Shown: in pieces, positions 41,972 through 47,922 of the stretch
Numbering within the stretch: position 1 is the stretch's first letter
Layout of the letters: each line of letters begins with the position of its first letter
NCBI RefSeq assembly: GCF_001279005.1
Contig: NZ_LGCN01000223.1
Span: 1 to 47,922, forward strand
DNA from: Streptomyces caelestis
Lineage (GTDB): Bacteria > Actinomycetota > Actinomycetes > Streptomycetales > Streptomycetaceae
Length of the DNA: 47,922 nt
Direction: 5' to 3'
Program-made: the position numbers and the translations under genes
The notes under the pieces: generated by a model
Database searches by the model: none
What the model was told of the DNA's origin: nothing
The model's input: the letters and a program-made list of their open reading frames with translations, nothing else

Positions 41972-43477
41972 ATGGGACGCAACACGAGAAAACGCCGTAT
42001 GCCGCTGGCCACCAAGGTGACAGCCGGGGCGGCGGCCCTGGCGCTCGGTGGGGGCGGGCTGGTCTGGGCGAACTTCTACGCCTCGGCCCACGAGGACGGA
42101 GGCCACAACCGGACGAAGTCGAGGGGGGCGCAGGTCGCCACGATCAACTGTCCCGACGTCGGCCAGAAGCTGACGAAGGTGCCGCGGCAGGCACGCAGGG
42201 GCGTGGCGAAGGAACTGGCCCTGCTGGACCGGCAGATCACGGACGCCTACACGCGCCTCGCGGAGACGCGCCAGGCCCAGGCGGGCGACGCGAACTTCGT
42301 CGACAACGCCATCCTCGGGCCGCTGAAGTCCAAGCGGACCGCCACCCTGGACCGGATCGGCATCAACATCAACCGGGCGGGCGGCACGGCGCCGCGCGAC
42401 CTCGGCCGGTTCGCCCGGTGCCAGGGCGTCCCCGCCGAACAGCCGGGCGACGGCAACGGGGGCGGCGGCCAGGACCAGGGCGGCGGAGGCCAGGACAACG
42501 GAGGCGGCCAGGACAACGGAGGCGAGCAGGGCAACGGCGGACAGGCCCAGAACGGGCCCGTCGCGGACGACTTCATCAGGATCGAGGACGTCCAGCCGAA
42601 CTCCCGCAACCTGCCGAACGGTCTGGCCGCGAACGGCGACGGCGGTTCGACGGGCAGCTTCACCACCGTGTGCGGCACCAACGAGAACGCGCTGCGCAAC
42701 TCGGACAACGTGATCGTCGCCCCCGGCGTCAGCAACGGCGCCCAGCACCAGCACGACTACGTCGGCAACCAGGCCAACACCGCCTTCGCGAGCGACCAGG
42801 ACCTGGCGAACGGCGACACGACCTGCCAGAACCAGGGCGACCGGTCGTCGTACTTCTGGCCGGTCCTGCGCATCCAGGACGGTACGCAGGACATCGACCA
42901 GGGCCAACCGGGCGGCGGTCAGGACGGCAACGTCGGCAAGATCGTCGCACCCACCGCGGCGGAGCTGAAGTTCGTCGGCAACCGCACGAGCGACGTCGTC
43001 GCGATGCCGAGGGCGCTGCGCATCATCACCGGTGACGCGAAGGCCTTCACCAACGGCCTGAACAACGCCAACACCGCCTGGAGCTGCACCGGCTTCGAGG
43101 ACCGGCAGGTGACGGACAAGTACCCGATCTGCCCCGAGGGCAGCGGCGTGGTCCGCACGACCAGCTTCCAGAGCTGCTGGGACGGCCAGAACATCGACAG
43201 CGCCAACCACCGCACGCACGTCGACTTCGTCGAGGCGGACGGCACCTGCTCGAACGGCTTCCGGGCCATCCCCCAGCTCCAGGTCCGTCTGGTCTACGAC
43301 AACATCCCGGCTCCCGGGATCGACAACGGGCGGCTCGTGAACCCGTACGCGGTGGACACCTTCCCGGAGCAGCTGCACAAGCCGATCACCGACCACAACG
43401 ACTTCATCAACTTCTTCGACGAGAACCTGATGAACCAGATGGTCGAGTGCATCAACAGCGGCCAGGACTGCCAGTAG
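41972..43477 (+). CDS. Secreted DUF1996-domain protein
   Basis: A 501-aa exported protein. The N-terminal segment [25 protein letters not shown] (about 15-39) is a signal peptide or anchor. A helical domain between two Cys ([11 protein letters not shown] ... LGRFARC, about 59-150) follows. A low-complexity Gly/Gln/Asn linker with repeated GGGQDNGG units comes next. The DUF1996 domain (about 195-480) has the His-rich HQHDYVGN and CPEGSG...[25 protein letters not shown]1996 is found in fungi and actinobacteria with an unproven wall or polymer-binding role. The mature protein has an even number of Cys. A perfect terminator follows it. Confidence 0.92.
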   Translation: MGRNTRKRRMPLATKVTAGAAALALGGGGLVWANFYASAHEDGGHNRTKSRGAQVATINCPDVGQKLTKVPRQARRGVAKELALLDRQITDAYTRLAETRQAQAGDANFVDNAILGPLKSKRTATLDRIGININRAGGTAPRDLGRFARCQGVPAEQPGDGNGGGGQDQGGGGQDNGGGQDNGGEQGNGGQAQNGPVADDFIRIEDVQPNSRNLPNGLAANGDGGSTGSFTTVCGTNENALRNSDNVIVAPGVSNGAQHQHDYVGNQANTAFASDQDLANGDTTCQNQGDRSSYFWPVLRIQDGTQDIDQGQPGGGQDGNVGKIVAPTAAELKFVGNRTSDVVAMPRALRIITGDAKAFTNGLNNANTAWSCTGFEDRQVTDKYPICPEGSGVVRTTSFQSCWDGQNIDSANHRTHVDFVEADGTCSNGFRAIPQLQVRLVYDNIPAPGIDNGRLVNPYAVDTFPEQLHKPITDHNDFINFFDENLMNQMVECINSGQDCQ

Positions 43478-43496
43478 TCCGGTAGCCCGGTGACGG

Positions 43497-43536
43497 GAAG
43501 GGGCCGGCGGCGGGGGATCCCGCCGCCGGCCCCTTC
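43497..43536. terminator. Bidirectional terminator (18-bp perfect stem)
   Basis: Bases 43497-43514 pair exactly with 43519-43536 around GGAT, between the convergent DUF1996 and lipoprotein genes. Confidence 0.93.
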
Positions 43537-43556
43537 GTCCGTCCGCGTCCGGCGGG

Positions 43557-43985
43557 TCAGCCGTGGTGACCGCCCCGGTTGTGACTGCCGCCGGGGTTCA
43601 TGTGCTCGGACCCCTCCTCCATGGTCCCGCCGAGCATGCCGCGCAGGGCCGTGACGGTCCCCTCCTCGCCGACGGCCACCCACTTGCGGCCGACGAGGTA
43701 GTAACCGCCGTAGTCCTTCGCCGTGTTGAGCCACTCGCGCTGGCCGCGGTCGGTGGCGAAGGTGGCGAGGACGTACTTCTCGTCGCCCTTCTCGCACAGC
43801 GCCTGGCGGATGGTGTCGGCGTCGGTCTGCATGTCCGGCTCGCACTTCGCCTCGGCGGCCAGGTGCTCCAGGCTGCCGGTCGCGGTGGGCGGCGCCTGCT
43901 CCTCGCCGCCGCCGGAGCCGCAGCCCGCCAGTGCCAGGACCGCCACCGCGCCGGTCAGCGCGCGCATCGGTCGGGTCACCCTCAT
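43557..43985 (-). CDS. Lipoprotein, unknown function
   Basis: A 142-aa lipoprotein. The signal MRVTRPMRALTGAVAVLALAGC ends in the lipobox LAGC (Cys at 22), giving a lipid-anchored protein on the outer face of the membrane. The mature part has two Cys (AKCEPDMQTDADTIRQALCEKGDEKYVLATFATDRGQREWL), then GYYLVGRKWVAVG and a His/Gly-rich tail (NPGGSHNRGGHHG). The tail could bind metal, but that is only suggestive. GGAGG lies 5 nt before the ATG. It lies tail to tail with DUF1996 and head to head with the next membrane protein. Confidence 0.87.
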   Translation of the reverse strand: MRVTRPMRALTGAVAVLALAGCGSGGGEEQAPPTATGSLEHLAAEAKCEPDMQTDADTIRQALCEKGDEKYVLATFATDRGQREWLNTAKDYGGYYLVGRKWVAVGEEGTVTALRGMLGGTMEEGSEHMNPGGSHNRGGHHG

Positions 43986-44143
43986 GTGTTCCTCCGGTCG
44001 TCGACGGCGACATCGTGACGGCGACACGCCGCACGGAGCCCCGGCTCGGGGGCCCTCGGCCTTGGATACGGCCGCGACGGCCGCGACGCTCAACGACCGC
44101 GCGGGTCAGGTGACCATCCGCCGGTTCGCTCGTTGCGCTGGAC

Positions 44144-46033
44144 GTGCAGTCACAGGATGTCGGCCCGCCCTCCCCCGCCTCCTCCGCGGCCGGCCCGGTC
44201 GTGGACGTCGAGCAGGCCGAGGCCGCGCTCGTCGAGCACTACCCGCGGCTCGTCCGGCTCGCCTACCTGGTGCTGCCGTCCGGCAGGGGCCGGAGCAGGC
44301 GGGTGCTCACCGCGCACGCCCTGGTCCAGCGGGCACTGCCCCGGGGCCGCGCCCCCGCGCCGTCGATCCCCGCCCAGCAGGCCGGCCGTGACGGCGGCCC
44401 CGGGTACGCGCTGATCCGCCTCCAGGTGCTGCGCACGGCGCTGAGGCGCGGGGCGGGGCTGCCGCCGCCGCTCCCGCAGGTGTGGGGCCTGAAGCTGTTC
44501 CCGCGCTCGGGCGGCGCCGACGAACTCGCCCTGGACCAGCGGCTGTCCGCGCTGTCCGGACCGGCCCGCGCCGCCCACGCCCTGCGCGGCCTGGAGCGGC
44601 TCCCGGACGGGGACGTGCGGGAGGTGCTCCGGGCCGCGGGCGTCGCCGACGTGGACGCCGCGCTGGAGGAGGCCGACCGGATCCCCGACCCGTACCGGCT
44701 GCTCGGCTCACCGGAGTTCGACCCCTGCGTGCTGCAGGTCCGGCCGACCGATCTGCTGCGCCGCCGGCGGCGCCTGAAGGCCGCGCTGGTCGCCGGGGCG
44801 GCGCTGGCGGTGTGCGGGACGCTGCTCGGGCTGCCGGGCGACGGCTGGGGCCCGGACGGCGCCGCCGCGCCCCCGTACGCGCGCAACCCGGCCGCCCAGG
44901 CCGCGCTGGACCCGGGGAAGCTGACCCGGGTCTCCCCCACCGCGTGGCGGACCTCCGCGCGCACCGACTTCTCCGTGTGGCCGGCGCGCGGCGACCGCAC
45001 CGGCGACCGGGCCCTGCTGCGCCGCGCCCTCGCCGTCTGGGCCCGGCCCGGGAAGGACGTCCAGGTGTCGGCGACCCCGGGCACCCCGTCCGGCGGCCCC
45101 GCCGGGCCGCCCCGGCTGCTGTACGCGGGGACGGTCGACACCGCGCGCGTGGTGGTCCTGTACGACGGTCTGCGCGTCGCCAGGTACGCCGAGCCGAAGG
45201 ACGGCACGCGGGGCGCCGCGCTCGACCTCGCCCGGGTCGACGGCGCCGGGCGGGCCGGTGCGGGCGCGGTGGTGCTGAGCCGGGCCGACGGCAACGTCCG
45301 CTATCTGACCGCCCCCTGGGTGCGCGGGGCGGGTGAGCGGGACCTGCGCAGGCCGGGCTCCGCCGCGAGGGGCCTCGCCCTCACCGGCGGGGTGACCCCG
45401 CCGCTGGCCGGCCCCGCCGGGCGGCCGGGACCGTGCGCCTCCTGGAACGTGCTGGAACTGACCGACGGCACCGGCACCCGGCTGGTGACCGACCTCGGCG
45501 AGCTGGTCCCGGCCCACCTCACCGCCGGGCGGCCGGGCAGGACACATGAGGTCTCCGGCGCCGGGGCGCTGCGCACCTGGGCGCCGTACGCCTGCTCGCT
45601 GGGCGCGATGCGCTCGGCGGGGGTGCGGAGCGTGAACGCCTGGGCGTTCGCCGGGCAGCCGCTGCCCGGCGGGAGCGGGGAGGCGGCGTGGGTGTGCACG
45701 CGGGCGGAGACCTGGCGGGGCGGCGGGTCGCGGGTACTGGCGCAGTTCCACACGCCGGGCGGGCGGTTCGGGGTGGTGGCGGCGAAGGCCGAGGACGTAC
45801 CGGCGTGCGGGGAGCGGGAGCCGCGGGTGCTCGCCGGGGTGCTGTGGAAGTCCGGGACGGGTGACTGGTACCTGCTGGCCGCCGGCAGCCGCGACACGGC
45901 GTCCATCAGGGCGACGGGCGGTGTCGAGGGTTCGGCTCGGGGCCACCTGCTGGCCCTGCGCGCCGAGGCCGGCGCCCGGGCGGACCTCGAGGCCGGACTG
46001 GAGGACGGGCGGTCGATCGGCGGACTGCGCTAG
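44144..46033 (+). CDS. Membrane protein with sigma-factor-like cytoplasmic half
   Basis: A 629-aa protein. The first 200 residues recall an ECF sigma factor: AEAALVEHYPRLVRLAYLVLP (region-2-like, about 25-45) and LSALSGPARAAHALRGLERLPDGDVREVLRAAGV (region-4-like, about 135-168). Both are degraded, and the -10-melting residues are not clear. One membrane helix follows RRRRR at about 211-231. The outer 390 residues are a mixed alpha/beta domain with six or so Cys and no family I know. The fusion order suits a membrane-held relative of a sigma or anti-sigma pair. GTG 44144 has no good ribosome-binding site; GTG 44201 is in frame as an alternative. Confidence 0.8.
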   Translation: MQSQDVGPPSPASSAAGPVVDVEQAEAALVEHYPRLVRLAYLVLPSGRGRSRRVLTAHALVQRALPRGRAPAPSIPAQQAGRDGGPGYALIRLQVLRTALRRGAGLPPPLPQVWGLKLFPRSGGADELALDQRLSALSGPARAAHALRGLERLPDGDVREVLRAAGVADVDAALEEADRIPDPYRLLGSPEFDPCVLQVRPTDLLRRRRRLKAALVAGAALAVCGTLLGLPGDGWGPDGAAAPPYARNPAAQAALDPGKLTRVSPTAWRTSARTDFSVWPARGDRTGDRALLRRALAVWARPGKDVQVSATPGTPSGGPAGPPRLLYAGTVDTARVVVLYDGLRVARYAEPKDGTRGAALDLARVDGAGRAGAGAVVLSRADGNVRYLTAPWVRGAGERDLRRPGSAARGLALTGGVTPPLAGPAGRPGPCASWNVLELTDGTGTRLVTDLGELVPAHLTAGRPGRTHEVSGAGALRTWAPYACSLGAMRSAGVRSVNAWAFAGQPLPGGSGEAAWVCTRAETWRGGGSRVLAQFHTPGGRFGVVAAKAEDVPACGEREPRVLAGVLWKSGTGDWYLLAAGSRDTASIRATGGVEGSARGHLLALRAEAGARADLEAGLEDGRSIGGLR

Positions 46034-46085
46034 CCGGACGAACACCGCCGTCCGGTCGGGGCCGTTCGAGGCCGGAATCGATCGG

Positions 46086-46091
46086 TAAGGT
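46086..46091 (+). promoter_or_regulatory. -10 element of a leaderless promoter (TetR gene)
   Basis: TAAGGT ends 6 nt before the ATG at 46098. No Shine-Dalgarno sequence is present. A clear -35 is not seen. Confidence 0.45.
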
Positions 46092-46097
46092 GTTCGC

Positions 46098-46793
46098 ATG
46101 ACTACCGGGGTACGGCGCAGGATGGGCGTGGAGGAGCGGCGGCAGCAGTTGATCGGCGTGGCCCTCGAACTGTTCAGCCGGCGCTCCCCCGACGAGGTCT
46201 CCATCGACGAGATAGCGTCGCGGGCAGGCATCTCCCGCCCGCTGGTCTATCACTACTTCCCCGGCAAACTCAGCCTGTACGAGGCCGCGTTGAGGCGGGC
46301 GGCGGAGGACCTGGCGTCCCGGTTCGAGGAGCCGCAAAAGGGCCCGCTGGGGTCGCGGCTGCGCCGGGTGATGGCCCGATTCTTCGACTTCGTCGACGAG
46401 CACGGGCCCGGTTTCGCCGCCCTGATGCGCGGCGGCCCGGCGGTGGGCTCCTCGGCCACGAACGCGCTGATCGACTCCGTGCGGCAGGCCGCGTACGACC
46501 AGATGCTGGCGCACATGGGTGTGGCGGACCCGGCGCCGGCGCGGCTGGAACTGGTCGTCCGGTCCTGGATCTCCCTCGTCGAGTCGACGGCGCTGATCTG
46601 GCTGGACGGGCGGCGGGTGCCGCGCGAGGAGCTGGAGGTCCAGCTGGTGCAGGACTTCGCCGCGCTGGCCGCCGTCGCCGCCGCCCGCGACGAGGAGCTG
46701 GCCGCGCTGCTCCGCGGCCTGATCGGGAACGAGCCGGGCGACGGGCCGTTCACCGACCTCGCCACCCGGCTGATCTCGCTGGCGGCCCGGTGA
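46098..46793 (+). CDS. TetR-family transcriptional regulator
   Basis: A 231-aa regulator. The TetR HTH is VEERRQQLIGVALELFSRRSPDEVSIDEIASRAGISRPLVYHYFPGKLSLYEAALRRA (about 11-68). The C-terminal ligand domain is helical and has no recognised subclass marks. It overlaps the next gene by 4 bases (GTGA), so they are co-translated. The target could be itself and its partner. No operator palindrome stands out in the upstream gap beyond the ATCGATCGGT patch near 46078-46086. Confidence 0.92.
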   Translation: MTTGVRRRMGVEERRQQLIGVALELFSRRSPDEVSIDEIASRAGISRPLVYHYFPGKLSLYEAALRRAAEDLASRFEEPQKGPLGSRLRRVMARFFDFVDEHGPGFAALMRGGPAVGSSATNALIDSVRQAAYDQMLAHMGVADPAPARLELVVRSWISLVESTALIWLDGRRVPREELEVQLVQDFAALAAVAAARDEELAALLRGLIGNEPGDGPFTDLATRLISLAAR

Positions 46794-47239
46794 GCGCCGT
46801 GCCGACGTGGGGTCTGGTCGTCGAGACGACCGTGGGCGCCGCCGACCGCAAGCGCACGGAGGCCCACGTGGTGGCGCACGTCGAGGGGACGCGGGAGGAG
46901 GCGCTCGCGGAGCTGGAGCGGCGGGCACGCGGTCATGTGCCCACCCACCCGCTGAACCCCAAGCGTCGTCGCCTCCTCAGGAGCGGCGACGGGTTCCTCC
47001 TCGTCGTCGACGGGGCGTGGAGCTCGTTCGTCACCCGGTTCACGGTGGCGGAACTGCTGGAGGACTCCGCGGCGCCCGCCGAACCGGAACCCGTCGTCGA
47101 GGCGCCGCCCGAACCGGAACCGGTCGTCGAGGCGCCGCCCCCCGCCCCTCCTCGCCCGACGGCGGAGCAACTGGCCGAGCGGGACGTGGACGGGGTGCCG
47201 GTGCTGCCGTCGTGGCTGGGCCGCAGCGACCTGCCGTGA
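46790..47239 (+). CDS. Hypothetical protein coupled to TetR
   Basis: A 149-aa protein. The N-terminal 90 residues form a compact alpha/beta domain: TWGLVVETTVGAADRKRTEAHVVAHVEGTREEALAELERRARGHVP...RSGDGFLLVVDGAWSSFVTRFTVAELL. A linker with two EPEPVVEAPP repeats follows, and it ends in LAERDVDGVPVLPSWLGRSDLP. Starts at GTG 46790 (overlapping the TetR stop) or GTG 46799. Function unknown; I believe similar proteins follow a TetR gene in other Streptomyces. It converges on the CHMI gene with 3 bases between the stops. Confidence 0.78.
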   Translation: MSAVPTWGLVVETTVGAADRKRTEAHVVAHVEGTREEALAELERRARGHVPTHPLNPKRRRLLRSGDGFLLVVDGAWSSFVTRFTVAELLEDSAAPAEPEPVVEAPPEPEPVVEAPPPAPPRPTAEQLAERDVDGVPVLPSWLGRSDLP

Positions 47240-47242
47240 GGC

Positions 47243-47602
47243 CTACTCGCCCTCGAACTTCCGGTACGACGGGTCCAGGTCGCGGACCTCGGCGGAGGCG
47301 TGCAGCACCAGCCCCCCGGCCGGCTTGACGTACTGCCGCAGCAGTTCCAGGACGGCCTCGGTGAGCCGGGCCTTGGTCTCGTCGCTGCGGCCGGCCAGCA
47401 GGGCGATGTGGACGTGCACGAGGGCGTGTACGTCGGTGTCGGAACCGACCACGACGTCCTCGACGGGCCGGAACCGCGTCTTGCACGCCGGCGGCTTGGC
47501 GGCCGCGATGTCCACCACGGCGGTGTGCAGGTCCCGCGCGAAGGCGGGCCGGTCGAAGCCGTCCGCGAGCGGACCGGAGTAGTCGACGGTGATCTGCGGC
47601 AT
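47243..47602 (-). CDS. 5-carboxymethyl-2-hydroxymuconate isomerase-family protein (tautomerase fold)
   Basis: A 119-aa protein of the CHMI/HpcD family: MPQITVDYSGPLADGFDRPAFARDLHTAVVD, then RFRPVEDVVVGSDTDVHALVHVHIALLAGRSDETKARLTEAVLELL. After Met removal the catalytic Pro1 is in place. The true enzyme acts in homoprotocatechuate breakdown, but no other gene of that pathway is here, so the physiological substrate is open. The ribosome-binding site AGGAGGG (complement of 47606-47612) lies in one arm of a perfect hairpin. It is downstream of the pullulanase gene on the same strand. Confidence 0.87.
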   Translation of the reverse strand: MPQITVDYSGPLADGFDRPAFARDLHTAVVDIAAAKPPACKTRFRPVEDVVVGSDTDVHALVHVHIALLAGRSDETKARLTEAVLELLRQYVKPAGGLVLHASAEVRDLDPSYRKFEGE

Positions 47603-47632
47603 GAGCCCTCCTGTTCCTGGTCAGGAGGGCTC
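47603..47632 (-). promoter_or_regulatory. Hairpin that contains the CHMI ribosome-binding site
   Basis: GAGCCCTCCTG (47603-47613) and CAGGAGGGCTC (47622-47632) pair exactly with an 8-base loop. On the minus strand the second arm contains AGGAGGG and ends directly at the ATG (47600-47602). It could act as a pullulanase terminator, as a translation switch, or as both. Confidence 0.75.
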
Positions 47633-47657
47633 ACACTAGCCGCAGCTCCTTCCGGGG

Positions 47658-47922
47658 TCAGCCGGCGGTGGTGAACACCGCGACCGTGCGCGCCGGAACG
47701 GTGAACGTGCCGGACCCCTTCGCGTACGACGAGGTCTTCACGACCGCGTCCCCGCCCGCCGCCTGCACCGGGTGCAGACGGTGGCCGGTCCCGGCGAGCG
47801 CGGCGACGCGCTGCTCCTGCCGCTCGGGCGTGGCGTTGAAGACGACGACCAGGTCGCCCAGTTTCATGGTGATCACGCCGGGCGTCTCGTCCGTGCCGGA
47901 GAGCGGGAAGGAGAGCGCGGAC
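47658..47922 (-). CDS. pulA: Pullulanase-type alpha-1,6-glucosidase, C-terminal end (runs off window)
   Basis: The last 87 codons of a large gene that begins right of the window. The visible translation SALSFPLSGTDETPGVITMKLGD and LVVVFNATPERQEQRVAALAGTGHRLHPVQAAGGDAVVKTSSYAKGSGTFTVPARTVAVF is the C-terminal beta domain (DUF3372-like) of bacterial pullulanases, which debranch glycogen or amylopectin at alpha-1,6 bonds. The ending TVPARTVAVF is typical of that domain. In S. coelicolor a bifunctional pullulanase lies near maltose genes in this position. Nothing about the catalytic domain can be judged. Confidence 0.82.
   Translation of the reverse strand, partial: SALSFPLSGTDETPGVITMKLGDLVVVFNATPERQEQRVAALAGTGHRLHPVQAAGGDAVVKTSSYAKGSGTFTVPARTVAVFTTAG

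Noticed and set aside
1..47922. tRNA, rRNA, insertion sequences, integrase or phage genes
   Set aside because: No cloverleaf, rRNA core sequence, transposase or integrase motif was seen by eye on either strand; a covariance-model search would settle the RNA question.

Overview
The window looks like chromosomal DNA of a Streptomyces species. G+C is very high, third codon positions are almost all G or C, GTG and TTG starts are common, and genes end in long perfect GC hairpins without T-runs. Gene content and order (pepA, lpdA, E2, gntR, aceE, then lipB-lipA, glnA, glnII and a GlnR-like regulator) match what I recall of the S. coelicolor SCO2179-SCO2226 neighbourhood. I saw no rRNA, tRNA, insertion sequence, prophage or CRISPR array.

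Layout. 1-3740: the 5' end of ctaD (cytochrome oxidase subunit I), an RDD membrane protein, an exported GH114 glycosidase and leucyl aminopeptidase pepA. 4209-11506: the 2-oxoacid dehydrogenase block, with lpdA (E3), a two-lipoyl-domain E2, an FCD-type GntR regulator and aceE (E1); aceE has a promoter overlapped by a perfect operator-like palindrome. 11568-20676: mixed accessory and housekeeping genes: a WYL regulator, a DUF4240 protein, a PGRP amidase, a MarP-like membrane serine protease, GNAT, a TIGR01777 epimerase, an FAD oxidoreductase and an HTH/TPR regulator. 20980-24681: lipB and lipA, a 71-aa protein, a DUF4191 membrane protein and a second RDD protein. 24758-28615: glnA with a GlnR box, then an htpX-pspAB pair bracketed by two copies of a small membrane-protein gene. 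28622-34473: a FtsX/MacB-type ABC exporter module and a NarL-type two-component system, all on the minus strand. 34649-39605: small genes, a secreted protein, glnII with its own GlnR box, a 46-codon small ORF, a GlnRII-like winged-helix regulator and an epimerase. 39675-47922: a second NarL-type two-component system, a DUF1996 secreted protein, a lipoprotein, a membrane protein with a sigma-factor-like cytoplasmic part, a TetR gene pair, a CHMI-family isomerase and the 3' end of a pullulanase.

Functionally, lipB and lipA make the lipoyl cofactor that the E2 gene upstream needs, so E1, E2, E3 and lipoylation lie within 19 kb. Two glutamine synthetases of different families sit 11 kb apart, each with a GlnR-type box, and a GlnR-family regulator follows the second. 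At least seven genes without a Shine-Dalgarno sequence have a -10-like hexamer 6-7 nt before the start, pointing to leaderless mRNAs; this settled several starts. Nothing here is clearly a new biological system. The best leads are the aceE operator, the small ORF before the GlnRII-like gene, the duplicated flanks of htpX-pspAB, and a hairpin that buries the CHMI ribosome-binding site.
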